The position numbers and the translations under genes were made by a program. A stretch of 64,000 nucleotides of DNA from NCBI RefSeq assembly GCF_005503015.1, contig NZ_SCOL01000002.1, positions 124,001-188,000 on the forward strand, in the 5' to 3' direction. This document shows positions 51,570 to 61,827 of this stretch, one piece after another. The notes beneath the pieces were generated by a model. It did not search any database and was not told where the DNA came from. It saw nothing but the letters and a program-made list of their open reading frames with translations. The number at the start of each line of letters is the position of its first letter. Position 1 is the stretch's first letter. This stretch comes from Bacillus sp. E(2018). Its GTDB lineage: Bacteria; Bacillota; Bacilli; Bacillales; Fictibacillaceae.

Positions 51570-52790
51570 TTATAGTTTATACGAACCTTTAAAATTACAT
51601 ATATTTTTAGTATCCAGAATCAACTTGTTCTTTATGAGATCCATATTGCTTTTTATATGGTCATGTCCTACCATAACTACAAGAATTTCAATTTCATTCA
51701 AGAAGTCTTCAAAATTCATAAATTGATGATCTACTGTTCTTTTCTTAACAAATGGATCAAAAACTTTTACTCCAAAAGCTAAGTGTTCATCCATTCTTTC
51801 TAATAACTGTAGTGTAGGGCTTTCTCTAGTATCATCGACATTTTCTTTATAGGATAACCCGTATAATCCAACTTTTGAAATATCTTTAATACCGTGTTCC
51901 CTCATTATATCCCTGATGCGCCCAAGTACATGTCTTGGCATTGAGTCGTTTATTTTTCTTGCTGCTAAGATTAGATTGGTAAGGTCAGGGTAGTCTCCTA
52001 CTAGAAACCAAGGGTCTACGGATATACAATGTCCCCCTACGCCAGGTCCTGGTTGCAATATATTTACTCGTGGGTGCATATTTGCAATTCTAATTATCTC
52101 ATACACATCCATATTATCTGTACGGCAAATTTTCGTTAATTCATTTGCAAATGCAATATTTATATCTCTATACGTATTTTCAACTACTTTAGACATCTCT
52201 GCCGATCTTATATCCGTAACAACAATTTCCGCCTTACAAAATTTTGAGTAAATCCCTTTAACTTTTTCGCCAATTTCTAAATTATCAGCACCAATTGTTC
52301 TTGAATTGTGTTCTAGTTCATAAATCATATTTCCTGGAATAATTCTTTCAGGTGCATGCAGCAAATGCACATCTTCTCCCACAACCTTATCTCTCTTTTG
52401 TATTTCTGAACGTATATATTTATCAATGGTACCTGGTGAAACCGTTGATTCAATAATTAAAGTTGCACCTTTTTCACAAACATCAAGAACACTATTTACG
52501 GCTGATATGACATATCGGGGATCAAGCTTTTTATTATTTTTATTATAAGGTGTTGGTACTGCAATAATATAAGTCTGTGTCTTTTGATACTCTGTTGAAA
52601 ATTTTATACCATTTGAGATTGCTTCCTGAAATAACAAATCTAATCCTTGTTCTTCAAAAGTAAGCTTTTCTTTATTTAATAAACCAACTAAATTAATGTC
52701 GACATCTGTACCTATTACTTCAACACCGGCTTTAGCCAAAATTAGGGCTGTTGGTAAACCAATATATCCTAAGCCTATTACGTTAATCAT
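51570..52790 (-). CDS. Nucleotide-sugar dehydrogenase, UDP-ManNAc dehydrogenase (WecC)-like
   Basis: 406 residues. It oxidises C6 of a UDP-sugar to the uronic acid with NAD. The NAD site is GLGYIGLP at the N-terminus; catalytic Cys255 is in GGHCISVDPWF and Lys201 in AEMSKVVENT. LHAPERIIPGN and the W-F-L after the cysteine motif point to UDP-ManNAc rather than UDP-glucose. No UDP-GlcNAc 2-epimerase gene is in the window, so the substrate must be made elsewhere or the specificity differs. AAAGGAG precedes the ATG. Confidence 0.9.
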   Translation of the reverse strand: MINVIGLGYIGLPTALILAKAGVEVIGTDVDINLVGLLNKEKLTFEEQGLDLLFQEAISNGIKFSTEYQKTQTYIIAVPTPYNKNNKKLDPRYVISAVNSVLDVCEKGATLIIESTVSPGTIDKYIRSEIQKRDKVVGEDVHLLHAPERIIPGNMIYELEHNSRTIGADNLEIGEKVKGIYSKFCKAEIVVTDIRSAEMSKVVENTYRDINIAFANELTKICRTDNMDVYEIIRIANMHPRVNILQPGPGVGGHCISVDPWFLVGDYPDLTNLILAARKINDSMPRHVLGRIRDIMREHGIKDISKVGLYGLSYKENVDDTRESPTLQLLERMDEHLAFGVKVFDPFVKKRTVDHQFMNFEDFLNEIEILVVMVGHDHIKSNMDLIKNKLILDTKNICNFKGSYKL

Positions 52791-52894
52791 AACTTTTCTC
52801 CTTTTATTAAATTCTAAATAAATTATTTAAATAACTTTATCTTTTTGTTTAAACATGGCTTTGAAAAATTATCATATTAAATAAATATACATAC

Positions 52895-53476
52895 TTATAG
52901 ATCTTTTATTTTTTTTGCAGGATTTCCAGCTATAACACAATTTCCTTCTGGAAAACTTTTCGTTACCACCGAACCTGCTCCAACAACAGTATTATCCCCT
53001 AGTACAACACCCGGAAGTATTACACTATTCATACCTACCCAATTTTTTTTACCAAGTATAATATCCTTACCTTTAGTGTGAGTATTTAAATTATCTAAGT
53101 CATGATTTGCAGTAATTAGCCCAACATTAGGAGCAATCCAAGTCCCCTTACCAATAAACACCTTAGCATCTAGACCTTGAAAATAAGTTCCAAAAGTATG
53201 GAAAATGTGTAGGTCATCCGGATCGAATATTATATTCTGAGGGTTTGTAATATGAACCTTATAAGACACAGGCCAAGGTACTTTTTGATTATTTCGTATA
53301 AATAGTCTTGATGCACCGTCATAAGCTGCCCATCTCCATCCATGACTAACAATACCAAAAACTCTGCCTTGAAAATATTTACCCTTCAAATAGCTCCTAT
53401 CATAATAAAAAATCGCAAAAAAATTACCCCAAAAGTAGTACCAAAGGAATTTAATGAATAATAAGATTTTTGACAC
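52895..53476 (-). CDS. Hexapeptide-repeat O-acetyltransferase
   Basis: 193 residues. A short hydrophobic start (FIKFLWYYFWGNFFAIFY) is followed by a left-handed beta helix: KVFIGKGTWIAPNVGLITAN, NHDL and VVLGDNTVVGAGSVVTKSF, ending in the typical CVIAGNPAKKI. It probably O-acetylates the polysaccharide. It starts at a GTG whose last base is shared with the flippase stop, so translation is coupled. Confidence 0.88.
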   Translation of the reverse strand: MSKILLFIKFLWYYFWGNFFAIFYYDRSYLKGKYFQGRVFGIVSHGWRWAAYDGASRLFIRNNQKVPWPVSYKVHITNPQNIIFDPDDLHIFHTFGTYFQGLDAKVFIGKGTWIAPNVGLITANHDLDNLNTHTKGKDIILGKKNWVGMNSVILPGVVLGDNTVVGAGSVVTKSFPEGNCVIAGNPAKKIKDL

Positions 53477-54945
53477 TAACTTTCAACTCCCTTTAATTTT
53501 CCCCATAACTTTATAATTGTTTTATAGGTAAATAGTAAATATATCCCCGCCCAAAATAACCCCAAAATTATAGATTCAACCAAACTTCCTACTATCATTT
53601 CTAATGGTAAAAATAATTTTATAATTACAAACAAGATACCTAATAATATATTAATCAATGTAATACAAAATAGATTTTCCCATGGTAAAATCTTTACAAA
53701 TGATACTTTTATAAGCTTTGAAGTAGCTTTTAATTGAAAAATAATTACTAATAACATAGATAAAAATGTTGCAATTGCCGGCCCGATAATTCCGAATAAT
53801 AAAAAAAATATAAAATTGAAACAGATATTAATAACAAGTGATGCTAAGGAGCTATAAAATATAAACTTTGTAGCCCCTTTTGCATTAAGTATCATCCCAA
53901 AGTAAGTGCTTCTAAGTAACAAAACTAAACAATATATTCTAAAAACTGCTATACCTGACAAAAACTTTTCTGAATATAGTAATACTATTACATCCTCTGC
54001 AAATACAATTAAACCCGTAGAAAAAAAGCATATAATTATATATGATAAAACCATTGAATTACCCCACAGTTCCAGGGCATTTTTTGTGTTATCCTTTTTA
54101 AGAAAACGAGCAATTTCGGGTAAAACTACAGCAATAAGTGAACTAGCCACTATAGTTATCGGCAACTCCCTAGAAGCATTAGTATAAATTGCTAAACTCT
54201 CTGTATCTAAAAGCTTACCAATCATTAATTTATCAAGTTCAATATTAATTATGCCTACGACAGAAGCTAGTCCTATAGGCAATGAAAACACTAGTATTTT
54301 TTTTATCCAATACCAATCAAAAGAGATACTTATACCTTCAGAGATTTTTTTTACAATTAGATACACTATGAGTGCAAATACAATTTCAACTAATATAAAA
54401 AGAATCATATATATTTGAAAACTCCAATTAAAAAGCTTCACTAAAATAATAATTGAGAGTAGTGCAATACTATTTGCAACTCTAAAAATTATTAATATAT
54501 AAGCCCTTTTATAAATAATTAAAAAATTTTCTATACTAGTAATAACAATATTTGCCCATGGAAAAATTACTAAAAAATAAATTAAACTCTTTAAGAGATC
54601 GTTTTCAAAGTAATCTACAATCATCGGAGCGGTATTATATAATACGGCTCCTATAACAATACTTAAAGTTGTAATAAGAGTGTAATAGACAGACAAAAAC
54701 TTTTGTCTCTCACTTACCGTATCTGCACGAGCTAGATAATAATTAATGCTAAATGGTAAACCAAGCATAAATAGAGTTGTCATTATGTTAGTAACAAGTA
54801 AAAGTTGCGCATATGTCCCATATTCTTCTAAACTTAATAGTCTTGATAGTAACATCACTGTTACAAACGAAACTACTGTGATGATAAACTTTGATGCTGT
54901 TAACTTGAGCGCATCCCCACCAACGTTCGATTTACTTAATTCCAT
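53476..54945 (-). CDS. Polysaccharide flippase (Wzx-like)
   Basis: 489 residues with 12-14 membrane segments. It moves lipid-linked repeat units across the membrane. The start GGDALKLTASKFIITVVSFV, then TVMLLSRLLSLEEYGTYAQL, is the classical Wzx/MOP flippase opening. Its ATG follows GGAGAG. It lies between a glycosyltransferase and the acetyltransferase. Very AT-rich, like most Wzx genes. Confidence 0.9.
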   Translation of the reverse strand: MELSKSNVGGDALKLTASKFIITVVSFVTVMLLSRLLSLEEYGTYAQLLLVTNIMTTLFMLGLPFSINYYLARADTVSERQKFLSVYYTLITTLSIVIGAVLYNTAPMIVDYFENDLLKSLIYFLVIFPWANIVITSIENFLIIYKRAYILIIFRVANSIALLSIIILVKLFNWSFQIYMILFILVEIVFALIVYLIVKKISEGISISFDWYWIKKILVFSLPIGLASVVGIINIELDKLMIGKLLDTESLAIYTNASRELPITIVASSLIAVVLPEIARFLKKDNTKNALELWGNSMVLSYIIICFFSTGLIVFAEDVIVLLYSEKFLSGIAVFRIYCLVLLLRSTYFGMILNAKGATKFIFYSSLASLVINICFNFIFFLLFGIIGPAIATFLSMLLVIIFQLKATSKLIKVSFVKILPWENLFCITLINILLGILFVIIKLFLPLEMIVGSLVESIILGLFWAGIYLLFTYKTIIKLWGKLKGVES

Positions 54946-55012
54946 TTTTTACTCTCCATCATAGTTTCATCTCTAGTCCTGGTAAAATAAATAAACTTGA
55001 AAATATAGCCTT

Positions 55013-56290
55013 TTATTTTTTTTCTAACTTTTCTACTTCACCTATTTCCAATTTCATTCTATCTGTCCAGGATAATAAATTTTGTTGAGCATATATACGC
55101 GCATTATTTTTTAATATCTCTAATTTACTTTCGTCATTAATTAAAGTAATCAGTTTATTAGCGATATCTTTTTCATCAGTTGTTGTAAAAAGTACAGAAT
55201 TATAACCATCTTTTAAAACATTTTCTACACTATCATTTTTAAGTGTGCAAACTACAATACCGAGAGCTAATGCTTCTAAAATTGAATTCCCAAGGTTTCC
55301 ACTATGATTGAGGGTAATGTATAAATCTGAGTTTGCAATATGATAGATAGCATCTTTATGTTCCAAAGCTCCTGTAAATATAATATTTTTTAGATTCAAA
55401 GATTTCACTAACTCATTTAAAGCAGCTTTTTCCGGTCCATCACCAATTGCAACTAAATAGAATTTTGAATTAATTTTCTCTAGCTCATCCATCACATTAA
55501 TAATTCTATCTATTCTTTTCCAGTCTACAAATCTATTAGCAGTACAAATAATAGTAGCATCTTTCGGTATATTCATCTTTGCACGGTAGTTAATGTCTTT
55601 ATTAAATTTGATATATTTCTCTTTATTATGCAGCCCATTCACCCAGAACCTTGTTTTACTAGGGTCTACATTTAATTTTTCCAAAACTTTATCACCATCA
55701 GTTCCATCATTCGCCATTATTATTAAATCTGTACTTACTTGTGTTCCCTTGATATAACAAATAGCGGATTTAAATTTAGCATCATCGTCTATAAAAAAAC
55801 CTAATTCAGTACCTTGAAAGCGTGAAACTACTGGCAATTCCAGTTTATCTGCAATTTTTTTAGCTAAGTTAGTACTATATATTTCGTAGCCATATATAAT
55901 ATCTGGATTAATCCTCCATGCATAAAATAAGCCTTCAATATAGCCAACCTTTTCCCAAAAGTTTAAAAATACTCTTGATCCAGTTCTTTTAATATCAGTT
56001 GTAGGAGCAGTGTTTTTCTTATCTCTAACGAAATTACCTGAAATTCTACTTTTGGTTTTTAGCAAAAAATTAAAAAAACTGTAAAAAATGGAGCGTCTTA
56101 TTACAATATTAGGGAAAGGGGTATCTTTTTTGGGAACATCGCAAAATGTAATCATTGTTACAGAAATACCGTTATCACTATAACCCTTTAAAGTATTATA
56201 TAAAGTTTGATTTCCAGCTGTTTTCTTTTTTTTATTTTTACTGTCAAAATTAATGATAGGTAGTGTATTTAGCATTAAGATACGTTTCAT
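55013..56290 (-). CDS. Glycosyltransferase, GT4 type
   Basis: 425 residues of GT-B fold. The C-terminal half has FVDWKRIDRI, IGDGPEKAALNELV, and the donor-site motif NSILEALALGIVVCTLKN (E-x7-E variant). It adds a sugar to the growing repeat unit at the inner face of the membrane. Its ATG begins one base after the wzy stop. Sugar specificity cannot be told. Confidence 0.87.
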   Translation of the reverse strand: MKRILMLNTLPIINFDSKNKKKKTAGNQTLYNTLKGYSDNGISVTMITFCDVPKKDTPFPNIVIRRSIFYSFFNFLLKTKSRISGNFVRDKKNTAPTTDIKRTGSRVFLNFWEKVGYIEGLFYAWRINPDIIYGYEIYSTNLAKKIADKLELPVVSRFQGTELGFFIDDDAKFKSAICYIKGTQVSTDLIIMANDGTDGDKVLEKLNVDPSKTRFWVNGLHNKEKYIKFNKDINYRAKMNIPKDATIICTANRFVDWKRIDRIINVMDELEKINSKFYLVAIGDGPEKAALNELVKSLNLKNIIFTGALEHKDAIYHIANSDLYITLNHSGNLGNSILEALALGIVVCTLKNDSVENVLKDGYNSVLFTTTDEKDIANKLITLINDESKLEILKNNARIYAQQNLLSWTDRMKLEIGEVEKLEKK

Positions 56291-56291
56291 T

Positions 56292-57638
56292 TTAAACCTC
56301 TTTCCTTCTTGAACTCATACTATCCAAATAAATAATTGTCATAGGAAGTATAAAAAATAAAGCAATACCTGCTGGAGGATACACTATTGGGTTAAATAAT
56401 GCGTAAAAGGTAAAGCCTATCCATGAGATAACATAAAGTTTTCTCGTTCTTATTTCCAGTAGTCTATTAACATATTTAACAAAAAAGGCGTACACTAGTA
56501 ATTGAAATGTAAATACAAATATCCCGAATCTAGCCAAATCATCCAATAAGTGTGAATGCATTCCAATTCCAGTACTATATATATCGTCACTTAATAAATA
56601 ACCTCTGCCAAATAAAGGATATTCAGTAAATGTTTTTAAGCTAATTACAAGATCCTTCATTCGCGCTTCCAAAGTCCCATAAAAACTAAAATCAGTTAAT
56701 ACTTTTGTAAGTGCCTCGACCCTATGAATAATTATATAATTATCTGTAACAGCATAAATCCAGTCTATAATGGTACTAAGAAAAAAATCCCTAAACAAAA
56801 ATATTAAAGAGAGACTGCTTATAAAAAGACAAACTTTTAAATAAGTACTTGACTTACTTCCGTCTTTTAGAATAATCAACAAAACAACTAACAAAAATAG
56901 TGATATTATTGCTATAAAAAAAGTAGATTGTAAAATCATTATTGTTGCTACCACAGAATATATAGCAAAGCAAAATTTTATTATTGTACTAGAGAAGAAT
57001 TTAATAGCGATCAACGAGCCATAAACAGTCAATACATAGGCAAAGATATAGATATCTGTAATAATATTAGTACTTGAGTAATTAACTATCCCATATCCTC
57101 CTGTCGCTTCTTTAGCTGCATAAGGGTTTTGAATTAAAATAGTAATATTAGTGACAGCATTTATAAACAATACTAAAAATGAAAATGTTATAATTTTCTT
57201 GAAATCTGAATAGTTTCCATATTTAAGATAAAAAACCAAAAAAAATATGGGCATATAATAAAGAATTACATAAAAATAGTTACCAAATGAAAAATTCGGC
57301 ATTTGCACTAGAATGTAAATTGATACTATAGCTAGCCATATAATAGTAATTGGTATAAGTAATCTTTTACTTATTACTAACTTTTTTTTCATAAATATAT
57401 ACAGAAAAACACTTACCCACCAAAATCCAAAAGTCAAGATTACAATAAATTGATTGGTATTTTCCATTAAGTAGGGAGTTAAAGTCCAGACTATAATTAA
57501 AAAGAAAATAAATAAATTTATTTTACCAAGTAAAGTAGAACTAATTTTATTATCAATAAAATTTACTAACTTTTGCTGCATTGATCTCTCAATAACCTCC
57601 GATGTAGAACATAATTTGGCAATATTATAAAATGTCAT
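56292..57638 (-). CDS. Polysaccharide polymerase (Wzy-like)
   Basis: About 448 residues with 10-12 membrane segments and a large outer loop near residues 310-360 (FSFYGTLEARMKDLVISLKT, PLFGRGYLLSDD, GMHSHLLDDLARFG), the Wzy/WaaL pattern. It joins repeat units outside the membrane. The start is uncertain: ATG at 57638 (chosen), TTG at 57647, or ATG at 57581; none has a strong ribosome binding site, and the first two overlap the upstream gene. Family level is clear despite low sequence conservation. Confidence 0.82.
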   Translation of the reverse strand: MTFYNIAKLCSTSEVIERSMQQKLVNFIDNKISSTLLGKINLFIFFLIIVWTLTPYLMENTNQFIVILTFGFWWVSVFLYIFMKKKLVISKRLLIPITIIWLAIVSIYILVQMPNFSFGNYFYVILYYMPIFFLVFYLKYGNYSDFKKIITFSFLVLFINAVTNITILIQNPYAAKEATGGYGIVNYSSTNIITDIYIFAYVLTVYGSLIAIKFFSSTIIKFCFAIYSVVATIMILQSTFFIAIISLFLLVVLLIILKDGSKSSTYLKVCLFISSLSLIFLFRDFFLSTIIDWIYAVTDNYIIIHRVEALTKVLTDFSFYGTLEARMKDLVISLKTFTEYPLFGRGYLLSDDIYSTGIGMHSHLLDDLARFGIFVFTFQLLVYAFFVKYVNRLLEIRTRKLYVISWIGFTFYALFNPIVYPPAGIALFFILPMTIIYLDSMSSRRKEV

Positions 57639-57643
57639 ACTTT

Positions 57644-58759
57644 TCAATTTCTATTACTATCATAATATATTGATTGATAGATGTTTGTTAATTTTAAAGC
57701 TTCACTTTTTATGTCAAAACCCGAATTAATTAAATCCTTAAAAACAGAATGTCTTTCATATTTTTGATGATTGCTTAAAACTTTTTTTGCCCATAAACTC
57801 GGAGAATCATTTAGTGAAATATATTCAATTAAATCTGTAATTTTTGTTTCTGTTGGAACAGCAGTACTAGCATAAGTCTTTAAACTTGCCGCTTGAGACT
57901 CTACAAAAACCATCCCAAATCCCTCAAATTTAGATGGTAATATAAAAACGTCCATAGCTTGCATTAGTATATGTACGTCATTTCTTACACCGAAAAATAA
58001 GATTTTATCCGAAAGCCCTAAGTGGTTAACCTTATTTCTTAAATTATCATCATTCCCCTCTCCTCCTATTAGGAGAAGAATTGCATTTGGACAATCATTA
58101 TGAATCTCCTTAAATATATCAATTAGAAAACTATGGTTCTTTTCAGGGAAAAAACGAGCTACATTTCCTACAACAAAATTATCTTCCCAACCATAATAAC
58201 TTCTAACTTCTTTACGTGTTTCATCATTAAACTGGTATTTCTGTATATCTATAGCATTATTAATAATGTAAAGTCTGTTACTGTTTTCTTTATCTCCAAA
58301 GAGCCATTCACTAGCATCTTTAGAACAAGCAAACCAATCAGTGGAAAAATACTTAGTTAATAATTTAAATGGATATCTAGTTAACTTTTGAAACCATGAT
58401 TCATAAATATACCATACATGGCTATGAGCAATTCTAACTCTTACCTTAGTGATCTTTGCTATTAACAGTGCTAAGAAAGAAGATAAATTTTGGTGACTGT
58501 GGACAATATCATACTTACCATTATGTATTATTTGATATAATTCATTGGCATTTTTTATAAACGAATCTTTTTTTGGCGTGACATGATATATTTTACAACC
58601 TAGATTTTCAAACTTACTCTCTAATTCCCCATAATTTGGATCATGAACTATGAAATCAAATTGAATTTTAGTTCGATCCATAATTAAATAGTAGTTGTAT
58701 AACATTGTTTCTACACCCCCACTACCTAAACCTGAGACAACATGTAATATTTTTATCAT
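57644..58759 (-). CDS. Glycosyltransferase, GT4 type
   Basis: 371 residues. KILHVVSGLGSGGVETMLYN is the typical start of the EpsF/CapM group. Later come VARFFPEKNHSFLI, LLLIGGEGNDDNL and PSKFEGFGMVFVESQAA, the E-x7-E region. A cytoplasmic enzyme of repeat-unit assembly. AAGAGGG precedes the ATG. The gene ends overlapping the wzy start region. Confidence 0.9.
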   Translation of the reverse strand: MIKILHVVSGLGSGGVETMLYNYYLIMDRTKIQFDFIVHDPNYGELESKFENLGCKIYHVTPKKDSFIKNANELYQIIHNGKYDIVHSHQNLSSFLALLIAKITKVRVRIAHSHVWYIYESWFQKLTRYPFKLLTKYFSTDWFACSKDASEWLFGDKENSNRLYIINNAIDIQKYQFNDETRKEVRSYYGWEDNFVVGNVARFFPEKNHSFLIDIFKEIHNDCPNAILLLIGGEGNDDNLRNKVNHLGLSDKILFFGVRNDVHILMQAMDVFILPSKFEGFGMVFVESQAASLKTYASTAVPTETKITDLIEYISLNDSPSLWAKKVLSNHQKYERHSVFKDLINSGFDIKSEALKLTNIYQSIYYDSNRN

Positions 58760-58760
58760 T

Positions 58761-59921
58761 TTATCCCTCTTGTTTCATAAATTCATCATAGAATAAAAAC
58801 CTCTTTTTATTTAGCTTATCCTGTTCAAATTCTCTAGCTATATAGAAATTTGCCTTGCCTATTTCAATCAAGTCGCTTTGTATTAAATTCTTTATTTTTC
58901 TAGCTAAGTCTTGAACATTTTTTCTTTTAAATATATATCTTGGCACCACTAACTCTGGTATTCCTCCAGTTGAAGATCCTATTACTGGACAAGCCGAACT
59001 GAAAGCCTCGATAATAACTCTTCCATGTGACTCAACATTACTGGGCTGTATATAGATGTCTATCTTTTTCATAAACTCAATTACTTTGTCATGAGATAAT
59101 GTACCATAATATTTAATATTATTTTCTACATCATATCTTTTGGCTATCCGTTTTAAAAAAGAATTATCTCCTCCACCAACTAGGTGATATTCTATGTTAT
59201 ATCCCTCTTTTTTCAACATTTGAATTGCTTTTATAACATATTGTTGACCCTTATATTTCATTGCAACTGATCCAACAGTGCCTATAACAATTGGATTACC
59301 TTTTTTCATATTTTTTATTTTCTCTATTCTTTGCATCAAATTCTTTTCACATAGATTTGGCAATGTAACATCTGAACATGACAATTTATTCCCGCTTGTT
59401 GGGTACCTCTGTTGTAAAAAATCATTAGATACATACATTACATATGGTGAATTACGTACTATTTTCTTTGTATTTAAATACATCTGAGGTGCAACAACCT
59501 TCCCTAGTAAACTATGGGAAATGTAACCATCCCAAGGGCAAGCAACTAGTTCAATAATATATGGTTTAGAGTGTTTCATTGCATATTCCCATGCAAGTAA
59601 TCCTATAGAACTTGGCAATCTTATAATAAGAAAATCATGAGAGGTAACAGCTAGCTCTATTACTTTCTTAGCTTCATTTTTTTTAGTAAAATGTTGCTTC
59701 ACAGATTTAAAATCTGGAACTGGAATAACGCCAAACCTATCTTCTTCTATATATGAAAGATTCATTCCAGTTTTTAAATTTTTTACCCTCATTAGAAAAG
59801 TAATATGATCACCTAAATATAGATATCTATTTTTCAATTCCGTATTGTAATCAACACCATAATATTTATTGGTATCAGATTGATATATGGGACCATCATG
59901 AACAAATAGCACTTTTTTCAT
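58761..59921 (-). CDS. Glycosyltransferase, GT4 type
   Basis: 386 residues: IGTVGSVAMKYKGQQYVIKA, HLVGGGDNSFLKRI, and the donor motif QPSNVESHGRVIIEAFSSAC. The N-terminus (LFVHDGPIYQSDTNKYYG) is less typical than in its neighbours. Its end lies one base before the start of the next glycosyltransferase. Acceptor and donor are unknown. Confidence 0.87.
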   Translation of the reverse strand: MKKVLFVHDGPIYQSDTNKYYGVDYNTELKNRYLYLGDHITFLMRVKNLKTGMNLSYIEEDRFGVIPVPDFKSVKQHFTKKNEAKKVIELAVTSHDFLIIRLPSSIGLLAWEYAMKHSKPYIIELVACPWDGYISHSLLGKVVAPQMYLNTKKIVRNSPYVMYVSNDFLQQRYPTSGNKLSCSDVTLPNLCEKNLMQRIEKIKNMKKGNPIVIGTVGSVAMKYKGQQYVIKAIQMLKKEGYNIEYHLVGGGDNSFLKRIAKRYDVENNIKYYGTLSHDKVIEFMKKIDIYIQPSNVESHGRVIIEAFSSACPVIGSSTGGIPELVVPRYIFKRKNVQDLARKIKNLIQSDLIEIGKANFYIAREFEQDKLNKKRFLFYDEFMKQEG

Positions 59922-59930
59922 TTATTTAAT

Positions 59931-61037
59931 CTACCCCCATTGACCGTACAATTTATTCATGATTTTTTTAACATTACCTTTATCAAATAGCAAAACTTTT
60001 TCTTGATTATACTTCCCCATATTCCTTCGCTTTTCTTTAGATGTAATCATACTATCAATGGCCTGACTAAAGCCCTTAATATCATTTGGTTTGAGAAGAT
60101 AGCCCCCGATTCCATCTTCAACCAAGTCTGTGTTACCTCTAATTTCTGAGCATACAATTGGAAGACCTGCAGCCATCCCCTCCATTACTGATACAGGTAA
60201 TCCTTCCTGGTAGGAGGGAAACAATAAAACATCTGAAGCAATGCATATTTCATTAACATCATTTCTAAAACCCAAAAACCTTACTTTCTCCTGAATCCCA
60301 AGGGAAACAGCGAGGTTTTTTAAGAAGCCTTCTAACTCACCTTTTCCACAAATTAAATAAACAAAATTTTGATTTTCTAATTTTGCTAAAGCCCTTAAAG
60401 CAGTCTCATGGTTTTTTCGTTTAATCATTTCGCCAATGGAAAGTAAAACGATCGTGTTTTCAGACACACCTAATTCATTACGTTTCTCATTACGAGTAAT
60501 CGTTGTTTTATTAAACTTACTCGTATCTACGCCAATTCCTGGAACATAATGAATTCGGTCTGCTTTAAATTCTTTCGCTTTATTAAAATCTTCCATATTT
60601 ATAGTAATAATATGATTTGTATACTTTGATAAAAACCATTCAACAGGATAGTAAATTGCCCAGTTAATGATGGGTGCTCCTTTATAGAAATGAAATCCAT
60701 GAGCAGTATATATTACAGGAGAGATACTTAAGAACTTTGCAGCAATACGAGTAATTACCCCACCCATTGGAGAGTGACAATGTATTACATCGAATTTTTC
60801 AGATTTCATTATATCTAAGAGCTGCCTATATGCTTTTAAATTTTTTAATGATATAGGCGACCGCTGTATATCGAAATGATGCCTCGTAATTTCTAAAGCA
60901 TCTAGTCTTTTATTAGCATCACTAAAATTAGCTGCAGCATGCACCTCAAACCCAAGTGATTTAAGAACCTCTATATTTCCTTGTTCAAATAAATAGAATT
61001 GCCTACTTACTGTTGAGACAATAAGAATTTTCTTCAT
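59931..61037 (-). CDS. Glycosyltransferase, GT4 type, EpsD-like
   Basis: 368 residues. ILIVSTVSRQFYLFEQGNIE, FDVIHCHSPMGGVITRIAAK and HGFHFYKGAPIINW match the EpsD/CapJ group as I remember it. The C-terminal half has SIGEMIKRKNHETALRAL and FPSYQEGLPVSVMEGMAAG. In B. subtilis EpsD acts early in exopolysaccharide synthesis. CGGAGG precedes the ATG. Confidence 0.9.
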   Translation of the reverse strand: MKKILIVSTVSRQFYLFEQGNIEVLKSLGFEVHAAANFSDANKRLDALEITRHHFDIQRSPISLKNLKAYRQLLDIMKSEKFDVIHCHSPMGGVITRIAAKFLSISPVIYTAHGFHFYKGAPIINWAIYYPVEWFLSKYTNHIITINMEDFNKAKEFKADRIHYVPGIGVDTSKFNKTTITRNEKRNELGVSENTIVLLSIGEMIKRKNHETALRALAKLENQNFVYLICGKGELEGFLKNLAVSLGIQEKVRFLGFRNDVNEICIASDVLLFPSYQEGLPVSVMEGMAAGLPIVCSEIRGNTDLVEDGIGGYLLKPNDIKGFSQAIDSMITSKEKRRNMGKYNQEKVLLFDKGNVKKIMNKLYGQWG

Positions 61038-61066
61038 TCATATCCTCCGTACTATCATTGAAAAGT

Positions 61067-61792
61067 TTATAAATTCCACAAATGAAAGACCTGATGACAC
61101 CCTACTTGTTTACAACCAACTTTTTGATAAAAGTTAATTGCACCTAAGTTTCGTACTTGGGTGCCAACTTTAATTTTTTTAATACCTTCTTGATATACTT
61201 CATATTCTACTGCCCTAAAGAGGCTAGAACCAATGCCACCTTTAGTCTCTTTTTTAGATACCGCAATTAGCTCAATTACACATACATTATCTGCAAATGA
61301 AAATAATAAAAAACCATTTATAACACCTAATTCATCCTTAGATAATGCATATAACTTATCTGACTTTCTAAAAGAATTAATTAGCCATTGTTGATAGACT
61401 TTATCTCCACCTCGTTTGGCTAATTCAGGGTCCTCTGTGAATTTCGAAAACTGAAAATCTGCTATTTCAATTATTTGATCATTATGTTCTAATGCTCTGT
61501 GTATTGTAATTTTCTTGGGTTTTTCATCTAAACCTACTAGGTTTTTTTCATATTGCACATTTATATCTGCTAAAAATGCTGATGTGTCTTTCCCAATGAA
61601 CTGTGCATTAATAGGTTCAGAGTTCTTATTCATGATTGATATAAATTGATAATCCTTAAATCTAGTCTTTAATTCATCCCATTCATTTAATGTAAGAGTT
61701 TTATTCAGAGTAACTTTAGCACTTGTAACACCAAAAAACTCTGTATCCCATCTCATTTTATTTAAGATCACTGACTCTTCATTATTTATCAT
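61067..61792 (-). CDS. GNAT acetyltransferase (WecD-like)
   Basis: 241 residues. The C-terminal acetyl-CoA fold is visible as IAVSKKETKGGIGSSLFRAV, then VGTQVRNLGAINFYQKVGCK. With the adjacent aminotransferase, acetylation of a 4-amino sugar nucleotide is likely, as in WecD with fucosamine. The dehydratase that would supply the keto sugar is not in the window. AAGGGGTG precedes the ATG. Confidence 0.83.
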   Translation of the reverse strand: MINNEESVILNKMRWDTEFFGVTSAKVTLNKTLTLNEWDELKTRFKDYQFISIMNKNSEPINAQFIGKDTSAFLADINVQYEKNLVGLDEKPKKITIHRALEHNDQIIEIADFQFSKFTEDPELAKRGGDKVYQQWLINSFRKSDKLYALSKDELGVINGFLLFSFADNVCVIELIAVSKKETKGGIGSSLFRAVEYEVYQEGIKKIKVGTQVRNLGAINFYQKVGCKQVGCHQVFHLWNL

Positions 61793-61827
61793 GAAAATTC
61801 ACCCCTTACATACCTATACCCGTGTGT